64,000 nt of DNA from Acidobacteriota bacterium (GTDB taxonomy: Bacteria; Acidobacteriota; Aminicenantia; Aminicenantales; Saccharicenantaceae): the NCBI GenBank assembly GCA_039683095.1, contig JBDKSB010000004.1, forward strand, positions 18,537 through 82,536, given 5' to 3'. Numbering within the stretch: position 1 is the first letter of the stretch; the number at the start of each line of letters is the position of its first letter. The translations under genes and the position numbers were made by a program. The notes under the pieces were generated by a model, which saw only the letters and a list, made by a program, of their open reading frames with translations, made no database searches and had not been told where the DNA came from. Positions 50,490 through 58,597 of the stretch are shown in pieces.

Positions 50490-51044
50490 TCAGCGGATCG
50501 GCGAGACCTCTTCTTCCTTCTTGGTCAGCTCGTAGATGCCGAACCCGGCCCCGCCCGCCGCGGCCACGATCAGCAGCACGCCCCCGGGCGTCGCGAAGAA
50601 GCTCTTCTTCCCGGCCAGGCTGCCGCCCCGGCCCTCCAGCATCCCGCCCGGCTGGAGCTCGACGGACAGCTTGGCCGTCTCGCCGGCCTTGATGTAGACG
50701 CCGTAGTTGAGGTTGAAGTCCCCGGCCGGCGTCGTGACGCCAAGCGTGTACCAGCCTTCCTCGATCATCAGGATCTTGTAGTTGCCCTTGGCGTCGGTCG
50801 GCGGGCTCGTGAATTCCTTCTGGGTGTTGAGATTCCTGATCTTGACGACGGCGTTGGCCACCCGGGCCCTCATGCCCTCGGAATAGACCGTTCCCAGGAG
50901 GGTCCCCTGGCGCGCCATGGGCTTCGCCTGTTCCTGGCCCAGCGGCCCCCGGGCCAGGCCCGGAAGCGGCAGCGTCAGGATAACGAAGGCGGCGATCGTC
51001 GCTCCCGCCAAGGCCCTGGACCGGAACGCGCGTGATTTGATCAT
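50490..51044 (-). CDS. Small carboxypeptidase-regulatory-like domain protein 2
   Basis: 184 residues. I chose the ATG at 51044, with AAGGAG seven bases upstream, over a longer frame. Signal peptide 1-32. The beta-sandwich reads GTLLGTVYSEGMRARVANAVVKIRNLNTQKEFTSPPTDAKGNYKILMIEEGWYTLGV, clearly paralogous to its neighbour. A C-terminal helix (GGVLLIVAAAGGAGFGIYEL) and the tail KKEEEVSPIR end it. A minus-strand TATAAT at 51064-51069, 19 bases before the ATG, may be its own promoter. Confidence 0.8.
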   Translation of the reverse strand: MIKSRAFRSRALAGATIAAFVILTLPLPGLARGPLGQEQAKPMARQGTLLGTVYSEGMRARVANAVVKIRNLNTQKEFTSPPTDAKGNYKILMIEEGWYTLGVTTPAGDFNLNYGVYIKAGETAKLSVELQPGGMLEGRGGSLAGKKSFFATPGGVLLIVAAAGGAGFGIYELTKKEEEVSPIR

Positions 51045-51063
51045 CCCCTCACTCCTTGGGCGC

Positions 51064-51069
51064 ATTATA
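51064..51069 (-). promoter_or_regulatory. Candidate -10 box for small carboxypeptidase-regulatory protein 2
   Basis: Perfect TATAAT on the minus strand. A TTGACC lies upstream but only 14 bases away, so the -35 is uncertain. Confidence 0.35.
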
Positions 51070-51097
51070 CTATATTGTTAGTCGGTCAAGAAGGGAA

Positions 51098-51940
51098 TTA
51101 TTTGATCTTCAGGACTTCGTCCCCTCCGCCCTCCGCCGTCATCCGCGGCGGACGGCGCGGCATCCCCAGCAGCCGCCGCGTCCAGGCCTTGCGCCGGAGG
51201 GGGTTCTCGGGCTCGCCCCAGTCCGGCAGGGCCTTGTTGTCGAGCACGGCCCGCGGGATCTCGGTCACCATGGCCTTGGCCTTGCCCTCGCCGACGATCT
51301 TCGCCGCCGCCTCGACGGCCCGGCTCAATCCCGGCGGCCGCCCGATGGCCCGGTGGGCGTCGCTGGCGATGATGTGGACAAGGTTGTTGATCATGAACAG
51401 GCCGGCTGTCTGCCGGACCTCTTTCCCCAGGTCCCCGGTCAGGCTGGCCGCCGTCACCTGGGCGGCGCAGCCCATGGACACGAACTCGAAGAGCAGCTCC
51501 GGCCGGGCGGCGAAACCCCGGTTCCGCTCCGGGTGGCTGATGATGGGCACGAACCCCCTGCTCATCAGCTGGGCCAGCATGTTGCCGGCGCCGGCCGGCA
51601 CGCCCTCGGAGGCGAACTCGAGGAAGACGTAGCTCGTCCCGTCGACGGTGAACCGGTACTTCTCGACGGCCCGGACGACCTCGGCGTGAACGAAGACCTC
51701 GGCCCCCCAATGGACCTCGAGGCCGATCCCGGACTCCCGGACCTCCTCGCCGAACTCGACCATCCGCTGCCGCAGCACGCCCAGGTCGTCCTGGTGCCGG
51801 GTCATGCGGAAGATGTGAGGGGTCAGGCAGATGGCCGTCGTCCCGTCCTTCTCGGCCAGGCGGCACATGGTCCTCGCCTGGGCCCGGTCGTCGGGCCCGT
51901 CGTCCCAATCCCAGAGGATGTGGGTGTGCAGATCGATCAT
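51098..51940 (-). CDS. CpsB/CapC-type tyrosine-protein phosphatase (PHP family)
   Basis: 280 residues. A metal-dependent phosphatase that removes phosphate from the tyrosine tail of the partner polysaccharide kinase, resetting chain assembly. PHP motifs in order: MIDLHTHILWDWDDGPDD (His-x-His), ICLTPHIF, WGAEVFV, IISHPERNRG and IIASDAHRAIG. The length fits, with about 40 extra basic C-terminal residues. It lies 32 bases downstream of the BY-kinase gene in the minus-strand cluster, the usual pairing. Confidence 0.9.
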   Translation of the reverse strand: MIDLHTHILWDWDDGPDDRAQARTMCRLAEKDGTTAICLTPHIFRMTRHQDDLGVLRQRMVEFGEEVRESGIGLEVHWGAEVFVHAEVVRAVEKYRFTVDGTSYVFLEFASEGVPAGAGNMLAQLMSRGFVPIISHPERNRGFAARPELLFEFVSMGCAAQVTAASLTGDLGKEVRQTAGLFMINNLVHIIASDAHRAIGRPPGLSRAVEAAAKIVGEGKAKAMVTEIPRAVLDNKALPDWGEPENPLRRKAWTRRLLGMPRRPPRMTAEGGGDEVLKIK

Positions 51941-51972
51941 CTTATCTTGTTCGCTCCGGCGCGCGCCGGGTC

Positions 51973-54240
51973 TCAGGACTTATGATACCCGCCGTAATAA
52001 TCCTTGTAATAATAATACCCGCGGTGCGGCATGTTGACGTTGTTGATGACGACGCCGAGCGTCCGGACCTTGAGCAGGTCGAGCTTCTCCCGGGCCTTCC
52101 TCAGCGCCTCCCGCGAGGTCTTGTCGCCTTGCACCACGAGGACCATGCCGTCGACCTTGGCCCCGAGCACCAGCGCGTCGCTGATCTCGAGCATGGGCGG
52201 CAGGTCGAAGAGCAGATAGTCGCACTCCTCGGCCATCATCCGGATGAACCGGGTCATCTTCTCGGAGCCCAGCAGCTCGGCCGGGTTGGGCGGGATCGGC
52301 CCGGCGTTGACCAGGAACAGGTTCGGGATCTCGGTCGACTTGATCACGTCCTTGATCGCCACGGAGTCCGTCAGGTAGGTCGTCAGCCCGAACGTGTTCT
52401 TGACCCGGAAGACCCGGTGCTGCCGCGGCCGCCGCAGGTCGGCGTCGACGATGACCACCGTCTTGCCCGACTGGGCCAGGGTGACGGCCAGATTGGACGC
52501 GGTGACCGTCTTGCCCTCCCCGGGCAGGGCGCTCGTGACGGCCACCGTCTTGACCGGGTGATCGGCCGACGAGAGCAGGAGCGCCGTCCGGATCGAGCGG
52601 TAGCTCTCGGCCAGCCTCGAGTGGGGGAAGTACTGCGGCACGAGCTCGATCGCGCCGGGGTGCTGGGCCTTCTCGACCTCGGCCACGAACGGGGCCGCCG
52701 GCGCTTCCCCGGCCCCCTCCCCCGCCGCGCCCGCCGCGGCGGCCAGCTTGGCCGGCTCCTTGCCGCTCTTCAGCCTGCGCCCGTAATTGTAGGCCTTGTT
52801 CGTGCCTTCGAGGCTGAACTTGGGGACGACGCCGAGGGTCGGCAGCCCGGCGTAGCGCTCGACATCCTCGCTCGTCTTGACGCTGTTGTCCAGGACATCG
52901 AACAGGAAAGCCAGCCCCACGCCCCCGGCCAGCCCCAGGAGGAGGGCCAGGACGAGGTTGCGCTTCTTGTTCGGGCTCGACGGCCGCACCGGCACCCGGG
53001 CCCGGTCCACGACCCGGATGTTCGACGTCCTCAGGCCCTTGAGCCGGGCCTCGACGCCGGTCTCGCTCTCCCGCCGCAGCAGCGAGTCGAGGAGCGTCTT
53101 CTTGTTCTGGATCTCGACCTTGAGGCCGTTGTAGAGGACGGCGCTCGAGTTCATTTTGAAGGCCTCGCCCTTCTGCTCGTTGAATTCCGACTCGAGCGAC
53201 CGCTCCCGGCTGAGGGCCGTCTGGTATTCCGAGTAGGCGCCCTTGACCAGGTTCTGGGTCTCGCCCTCGAGCGATTTGCGGGACGCCTCGGTCTCGACCT
53301 TCATCCGCTGCAGCTCGGGGTAATCCGGCTGGAAGCGCTCCTCCATCTTCTGGGTCTCGCGCTTGAGCCGGACGTAGTCCTCGCGCAGCTTCTGGATGAG
53401 GGGATTGGTGAAGGCCTCGGGCACGTAGTCCGGGCTTACGTTCTTCAGCCCGTTCCAGGTGGCCTCCTTCTGCGACCGCTCGATCTGGGCCTCGGTCAGG
53501 GCCTTGTTGAGCTGGCTCAGCCGGTCGATGACGGTCGTCTCGCTGTCGCTGAGGGCGACGATGTTGGCCTGGGCCTCGTAGCCCTGGAGCTCCTTCGACT
53601 TCCGCTCGATCTCGCCCTGGAGCCCCTTGATCTGCTCGGTCAGGAAGGTCGTCGCCTGCTCGGTCGCGGCGTACTTCATGTTGATGTTGAGATCGATGAA
53701 GGCCGCGGCCAGCTCGTTGACGCAGTCGGCCGCCAGCTTGGGGTCGCGGGCCTCGAACGAGACGTCGACGAGCCGCGTCAGCCGCACCGGCTTGACCGTC
53801 AGGCGCGACAGGAAGGTGTCGATGAGCCCCTCGCGGAAGACATGATCGGACGGGTCGGCGGGCTTCTTCCGGGTCTCGGGCTTGCCGATGAACTCGGGGT
53901 CCTGGTAGAGCTTGAGCCGCTCGATGACCGTGTCGGCCAGCCCCCGCCCGCTCAGGAGCCGGTACTGCGTCTGGTAGAAATCGTCGCGCATCGACTCGAT
54001 CTGGAGCACCTGCTCGAACGAGAGGATGTTCGGTTCCTTCTCGACAAGGAGCTGGGACTTGGCCGTGTAAACGGGCTTCTGGATGAACGTCCAGAAGGCG
54101 CCCAGGATGAACACGGCCAGGGTGACCGCGAGGACGGTCCCCTTGCGCCGCATGAGGCGGTCCCAGTAGTCGCGGAGGTTGATCTCCTGCGGCTCCGAGA
54201 CCTCGTAGTCGGCCAGCTGGATCTCATTCCCATTCTTCAT
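51973..54240 (-). CDS. Wzc-type polysaccharide co-polymerase / BY-kinase
   Basis: 755 residues. I chose the ATG at 54240; GGAAGAAG lies upstream. Two transmembrane segments (about 35-55 and 425-445, LVLALLLGLAGGVGLAFLF) bracket a long periplasmic coiled coil, the Wzz/Wzc co-polymerase domain. The cytoplasmic kinase has Walker A SALPGEGKTVTASNLA (about 570), A' VVIVDADLRRPRQH and B YLLFDLPPM. The tail has seven tyrosines (GYYYYKDYYGGYHKS), the autophosphorylation cluster. It controls chain length and export together with the adjacent Wza-like channel and CpsB phosphatase. The start overlaps nothing but sits 13 bases after the wza stop, so it is co-transcribed. Confidence 0.94.
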   Translation of the reverse strand: MKNGNEIQLADYEVSEPQEINLRDYWDRLMRRKGTVLAVTLAVFILGAFWTFIQKPVYTAKSQLLVEKEPNILSFEQVLQIESMRDDFYQTQYRLLSGRGLADTVIERLKLYQDPEFIGKPETRKKPADPSDHVFREGLIDTFLSRLTVKPVRLTRLVDVSFEARDPKLAADCVNELAAAFIDLNINMKYAATEQATTFLTEQIKGLQGEIERKSKELQGYEAQANIVALSDSETTVIDRLSQLNKALTEAQIERSQKEATWNGLKNVSPDYVPEAFTNPLIQKLREDYVRLKRETQKMEERFQPDYPELQRMKVETEASRKSLEGETQNLVKGAYSEYQTALSRERSLESEFNEQKGEAFKMNSSAVLYNGLKVEIQNKKTLLDSLLRRESETGVEARLKGLRTSNIRVVDRARVPVRPSSPNKKRNLVLALLLGLAGGVGLAFLFDVLDNSVKTSEDVERYAGLPTLGVVPKFSLEGTNKAYNYGRRLKSGKEPAKLAAAAGAAGEGAGEAPAAPFVAEVEKAQHPGAIELVPQYFPHSRLAESYRSIRTALLLSSADHPVKTVAVTSALPGEGKTVTASNLAVTLAQSGKTVVIVDADLRRPRQHRVFRVKNTFGLTTYLTDSVAIKDVIKSTEIPNLFLVNAGPIPPNPAELLGSEKMTRFIRMMAEECDYLLFDLPPMLEISDALVLGAKVDGMVLVVQGDKTSREALRKAREKLDLLKVRTLGVVINNVNMPHRGYYYYKDYYGGYHKS

Positions 54241-54253
54241 GTCAGGCTTCTTC

Positions 54254-55159
54254 CTACCAAAAGCTCTCCGGCACGAACACGACATCCCCTTCCTGGAGCC
54301 TGACGTCCTTCTTCCGGCCCCTGAGGATATCGGCCAAGTTGACCTTGATCTTCTGCTCCTTGCCGGCGCTGTCTGTCCGGGTGATGGTGACGGATCCCTT
54401 CTTCGCCCCCTCGGCCAGCCCGCCCGCGTCGGCGATGGCCTGGAGGAGCGTGACGCCCTCGGACAGCTTGGCCGTGACCGCCCCGGGCCTGGTCACCCGG
54501 CCCATGACGAAGACCTTCATCTCCCGGTCGACCGGCACGTTGATGACGTCGTTCGGCTCGATGGGCAGGTTGAGGGCCTGGTTGCCGTTGACCAGCAGGT
54601 CCTTGAGGTCGATGGCGATGGTCTTCGTCTGGCCGTCCGGGCCCTCCCGCAGGATGAGGACCCCGTTGCCGGCCGACTCGCTGAACCCGCCGGCCATGGA
54701 GATCATCTGGAGGAGGTTCTTGCGGCCGACAAGCTCGTAGCTGCCGGCCTTGACCACCGCCCCGATCACGGCCACCTGCTGGTTCTTGTATTCCTTTATG
54801 AAGATCGTCACCTGCGGGTTCTTGACGTACTTGGCGCTGAGCAGGCCGGTCAGCTTCTGGACGACCCCTTCCTGGGTCAAACCCTCGACGACGACGCGGC
54901 CGAGGAGCGGCAGGGTCAGCGAGCCGTCCTCCGAGACGCGGACGGTCTGGCTGAGCTGGTCGACCTCGAAGACCTTGACCTCGAGCAGGTCGCCCGGCCC
55001 GATGCGGTAGGCCCGGGCCAGGGTGTCTTTCGCGTCCTGCAAGGCCGCCTGGGCCTGGGCTGAGGGTTGGGCCTGCGCCTGCTGCGGCCGGGGCGGAACT
55101 TGGGTCCATCCGGGCGCCGCGGCGAGCGCGACGGCCAGGACGATCGCGGCACTCTTCAT
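54254..55159 (-). CDS. Polysaccharide export protein (Wza family)
   Basis: 301 residues. The ATG at 55159 has GAGAGG six bases upstream, better than the ATG two codons earlier. Signal peptide 1-20, with no lipobox Cys. The export domain reads YRIGPGDLLEVKVFEVDQLSQTVRVSEDGSLTLPLLGRVVVEGLT, followed by SLBB domains (VAVIGAVVKAGSYELVGRKNLLQMISMAGGF; VFVMGRVTRPGAVTAKLSEGVTLLQAIADAGGL). It ends VRLQEGDVVFVPESFW, an aromatic end that may form the outer-membrane helix. It is the periplasm-to-surface channel of the Wzy-dependent system. Confidence 0.93.
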   Translation of the reverse strand: MKSAAIVLAVALAAAPGWTQVPPRPQQAQAQPSAQAQAALQDAKDTLARAYRIGPGDLLEVKVFEVDQLSQTVRVSEDGSLTLPLLGRVVVEGLTQEGVVQKLTGLLSAKYVKNPQVTIFIKEYKNQQVAVIGAVVKAGSYELVGRKNLLQMISMAGGFSESAGNGVLILREGPDGQTKTIAIDLKDLLVNGNQALNLPIEPNDVINVPVDREMKVFVMGRVTRPGAVTAKLSEGVTLLQAIADAGGLAEGAKKGSVTITRTDSAGKEQKIKVNLADILRGRKKDVRLQEGDVVFVPESFW

Positions 55160-55275
55160 CTGCATCCTCTCCCATCCCGGGGACGCGAGCAGGAGGGGGA
55201 CGCGCGCCGACCCTCCCGGATCGGCAACTTTCTCGCGATCCCGCCCCCGGACTCCCGGATCCCGTCTATCCAAGG

Positions 55276-56541
55276 CTAGAAATCGTAGGCTAAGTTTACC
55301 CCAAAGAACGTCCGCTTGTCATCCTCGGCGGCGATATTCGAGTCGCGCGTCCACCAGCTGGCGACGAACCCGAGCGCGGCGCTCTTGACGATCCGGACGT
55401 AGACGCCGGCCGAGTGGACCCGGTAATCGTCCCGCCGCTTGGCCTCGAAGCCCGGCTCGATCTCCTGGTCCAGCGGGTAGTCGTTGCGGCCGAAGGAATA
55501 ATCGTAATCGAAGCGCAGGAAGCGGAAGACGTAGATCGAGGCCCCGGTCCCCGGCCGGCTCTCGACGTAATAGGGGTTGTCGTACCAGAGGGAGAAGCGG
55601 ACGTCCCGCGCGTACGACGCCCGGATCGCCAGCGGCCGGGCCAGGCGCACCGAGAGCTGCGAGTCGCCGACCAGCCCCCGGAAGTCCCGCCCCCCGGAGT
55701 TGCGGATATCGAACTTCTTGTAGCCGATCCGGATGCGGCCGCGGACCCGGCGCCCGAAGGGCGTGAACTCGAGACCGGCGTAGCCGGCGCCGCTCCGCGA
55801 ATCCCGCAGGAGCGCCGTCGAGGGGAATTCGAACCCGTACTGGCCGTATTCGAGGTCGACGAAGAACCGCTTCCGCGATCCGGCCTGGTAATAGAACGAC
55901 AGGTTGGCGTAATCCTCGCGCCGGTTCAGCCGCTCCCGGACGTTGAACCCGCCCTCGTACTCGACGCTGGCGTAATCGTACCGGACCGTCCGCCCGGCCA
56001 GCGAGAACGAGGTCCTGTGGGCCAGGTTGACCAGCATCGACCCGCCGTAGCCCTTCTCCGTCCGCCGCGGCCGGATGTCGATCTCGGTGTTCCAGCGCTC
56101 CCGGGCGTCCGAATAGACGCCCTCGAGCGAGAAGAAGACGCTCTTCAGGCTCAGCTGGGCCGCGCCCCTCGCATAATAGTTCCAGGTCCGCTCGCGCGCC
56201 GTCTTCGAGTACCAGACGTATTGCGGCGACCCGTAAGCCGAAAGGATGAATTTCCGGGGAGCAGGAAGATAGATCGTGGCCGCCGGCCCGGCCGTGATCG
56301 TGTAATCCTTGACCGGGTCGGAGGCCGCGTAAAAGATGTTCGAGTCCACGCCGGCGTTGGCGATGACCAGCCGGGGCTGGATCTTGAACGGCCCGAAATG
56401 CCAGGGCGCCTCGTCGATCTTCTTCCGGAGCTCCAGTCCCCGCCAGGTCTCGCCCCGGGACAGGCAGGGCGCGAGAAGGACGGCGAAAAGAACGGCGGCC
56501 GCCAAGGCCGCCGGGGCAGCGGCCTGGCGCGGCCTTCTCAT
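55276..56541 (-). CDS. Outer-membrane beta-barrel protein of the exopolysaccharide cluster
   Basis: 421 residues. The ATG overlaps the upstream stop as ATGA, so it is translationally coupled. Signal peptide 1-30 (LAAAVLFAVLLAPCLSRGE). The rest is a run of amphipathic strands (FSLEGVYSDARERWNTEIDIRP, YANLSFYYQAGSRKRFFVDLEYGQYGFEF, RGRIRIGYKKFDIRN) ending in FGVNLAYDF with a terminal Phe. Proteins of this kind are common in such clusters and may form an outer-membrane pore or modify the polymer at the surface. Family assignment beyond barrel is not safe. Confidence 0.82.
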   Translation of the reverse strand: MRRPRQAAAPAALAAAVLFAVLLAPCLSRGETWRGLELRKKIDEAPWHFGPFKIQPRLVIANAGVDSNIFYAASDPVKDYTITAGPAATIYLPAPRKFILSAYGSPQYVWYSKTARERTWNYYARGAAQLSLKSVFFSLEGVYSDARERWNTEIDIRPRRTEKGYGGSMLVNLAHRTSFSLAGRTVRYDYASVEYEGGFNVRERLNRREDYANLSFYYQAGSRKRFFVDLEYGQYGFEFPSTALLRDSRSGAGYAGLEFTPFGRRVRGRIRIGYKKFDIRNSGGRDFRGLVGDSQLSVRLARPLAIRASYARDVRFSLWYDNPYYVESRPGTGASIYVFRFLRFDYDYSFGRNDYPLDQEIEPGFEAKRRDDYRVHSAGVYVRIVKSAALGFVASWWTRDSNIAAEDDKRTFFGVNLAYDF

Positions 56542-58412
56542 AGCGCCGCTCTCCGGTACCCGATGCCCATCTCCGCGAGGCCGCGGAGGATCCCGTCGAC
56601 GTCCCCCCTCGTGGCCGCGTCGATGAGGGCGCCGGCGCTCTTCAGGGCGTTCCCGTTGAGCGTTTCGACCGGCGGAGCGATGAAGATCCTTTCGAACTTC
56701 GTCGACTTAGTCCGCTCCTCGTCGATCAGGATCTCCTCGTAGAGCTTCTCGCCCGGCCTCGCGCCGGTGAACTCGATCTCTATGTCGTCCTCCCGGTGCC
56801 CCGACAGCCGGATGAGCGTCTTGACCAGGTCGACGATCTTGATGGGCTGGCCCATGTCGAGGACAAAGATCTCGCCCTTCTCCCCCAGCGTCCCGGCCTG
56901 GATGATCAGGTGGACGGCCTCGGGGATGGACATGAAGTAGCGCCGCATTTCCGGATGCGTGACCGTCACCGGCCCGCCCCGGGCGATCTGCTTCCGGAAC
57001 AGCGGCACGACCGAGCCCCGGCTGCCCAGGACGTTCCCGAACCGGACACAGGCGAACTTGGTCCCGTTCGACTTGGCCGCGTTCTGGACGACGACCTCCC
57101 CGATCTTCTTCGTCGCCCCCATGACGCTCGACGGGTTGACGGCCTTGTCGGTCGAGATGAAGATGAACCTCTCGACCCCGGCAGCCGCCGCCGTCTCGAC
57201 GATGTTGATCGTCCCCAGGACATTGTTCAGGATCGCCTCGGCGACGTTGATCTCCATCAGGGGGACATGCTTGTGGGCCGCGGCGTGGAAGACGACCTCC
57301 GGCCGGTATCTCTCGAAGAGCACATTGAGCCGGTCGCCGTTCTTGATGTTGGCTATGACGGGATCGATCACCACGCCGCCGACGCCCCTCGCCTGCAGAT
57401 CGTTGTCGATCTCGAAGATGCTGTTCTCGTCCTTGTCCAGTAGGACGATCTCGGAAGGCCCCATGGTCGCGAGCTGGCGGCAGAGCTCCGAGCCGATCGA
57501 GCCCCCCGCGCCGGTCACCAGGATGCGCTTGCCGCGATATGCCTTGGCGACCTCCGGCAGGTGCTTCTTCAACTGAAAAACGCTGCGGCCCAGGAGGTCC
57601 TCGATATCGATCTCCCGGACCTTGGTGATCTTGACCTTGTCATCGAGCATCTCGAAGAGGCCGGGCACGATCCTGACCTTGAGCCCGGCGCTCTCGCACA
57701 GCCCGACGATCCGCCGGACGTCCTTCGACGAGGCGTTGGCGATGGTGATGAGGGCTTCGTCGATGCGGTGCTTCGCCGCGATCTTCGGGATGTCCGCCGT
57801 CTCTCCCAGGACACGGACGCCTTGGATGTTCCGGCCTCTTTTTTCGGGATCATCATCCACGAGACCAACAACGGTCACCCCCAGGTCGGCCCTCTGCTGA
57901 AGCTCCTTGACGACCATATTGCCCGCGTCTCCGGCGCCGATAAGCAGCACGTTCTTCCGGAGACCGCCGTTCTTCTCCTTCAGGTCGCTGCGCGCCCGGC
58001 CCTCGGCCGTCAGCCGGCGCACCATCCGCACGCCCAGCGTGCCGAGCGTGGCCAGCAGAAGCTCGATGATGATGACGCTCAAAGGGACCCGGAGCAGGCC
58101 GAGGCGGGCGGGCGCGAAGAACCTCGATCCCAGGAGGACCGGCGTGAGCGGGACGAGGGCCCCGAAGATGGCCAGGGAATCCCGGATGGAGACGTAGCGC
58201 CAAACGATCGAATAGATGGAGAAGACCTGGAACAGGGCGATCCGGGCCAGGACGACGAAGGGGGCCAGGGTGATCATCTGGGCCATGAAGCCGCCCGTGG
58301 GCAGGCCCTCGAAGCGGATGACGTACGCTGCGATCCAGGCGGTCGTGAAGACCACGGCGTCGACCAGGACCTGGTTGACCTTTCGGAAAAACGTGCGCTC
58401 GAAATCTATCAT
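56538..58412 (-). CDS. CapD/WbpM-type membrane nucleotide-sugar 4,6-dehydratase
   Basis: 624 residues. Four transmembrane helices (about 14-130) and a first Rossmann-like domain (NVLLIGAGDAGNMVVKEL) precede the short-chain dehydrogenase domain. NAD is bound at RILVTGAGGSIGSELCRQL (about 295). The catalytic patch is FIFISTDKAVNPSSVMGATKKIGE, where Met replaces the usual Tyr, as in the PglF/WbpM/FlaA1 dehydratases. Substrate is probably UDP-GlcNAc, giving a 4-keto-6-deoxy sugar for the surface polymer. It is the first gene of the minus-strand operon, with a strong promoter and palindrome just upstream. The ATG has no clear Shine-Dalgarno. Confidence 0.92.
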   Translation of the reverse strand: MIDFERTFFRKVNQVLVDAVVFTTAWIAAYVIRFEGLPTGGFMAQMITLAPFVVLARIALFQVFSIYSIVWRYVSIRDSLAIFGALVPLTPVLLGSRFFAPARLGLLRVPLSVIIIELLLATLGTLGVRMVRRLTAEGRARSDLKEKNGGLRKNVLLIGAGDAGNMVVKELQQRADLGVTVVGLVDDDPEKRGRNIQGVRVLGETADIPKIAAKHRIDEALITIANASSKDVRRIVGLCESAGLKVRIVPGLFEMLDDKVKITKVREIDIEDLLGRSVFQLKKHLPEVAKAYRGKRILVTGAGGSIGSELCRQLATMGPSEIVLLDKDENSIFEIDNDLQARGVGGVVIDPVIANIKNGDRLNVLFERYRPEVVFHAAAHKHVPLMEINVAEAILNNVLGTINIVETAAAAGVERFIFISTDKAVNPSSVMGATKKIGEVVVQNAAKSNGTKFACVRFGNVLGSRGSVVPLFRKQIARGGPVTVTHPEMRRYFMSIPEAVHLIIQAGTLGEKGEIFVLDMGQPIKIVDLVKTLIRLSGHREDDIEIEFTGARPGEKLYEEILIDEERTKSTKFERIFIAPPVETLNGNALKSAGALIDAATRGDVDGILRGLAEMGIGYRRAAL

Positions 58413-58430
58413 GGTGATTCTGTTGGGCTG

Positions 58431-58459
58431 ATTCTAGTGATACCATGACAGACTGTCAA
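58431..58459 (-). promoter_or_regulatory. Promoter of the exopolysaccharide operon
   Basis: Minus strand TTGACA (58454-58459), 17-base spacer, TAGAAT (58431-58436). Transcription should begin near 58424, giving a leader of about 12 bases before the ATG at 58412. Confidence 0.7.
58446..58458. promoter_or_regulatory. Palindromic operator candidate at exopolysaccharide promoter
   Basis: TGACAG-A-CTGTCA is a perfect 6-1-6 inverted repeat that covers the -35 box. A repressor bound here would block the promoter. No regulator gene is nearby. The rest of the 58413-58597 gap holds no gene. Confidence 0.45.
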
Positions 58460-58597
58460 GGCATCCAAGAGCCCGGAAACGATGCCGCAACCGTTTCTTA
58501 TCGAGGCGACACCCCCCTGCCGCCGCGAGAGGGAGCCCGATCGCGGCTCTTCTCCGGCGGCGCGCCGCCGTTCCCGCCGCTCGGCAGGCCGGCGCTC

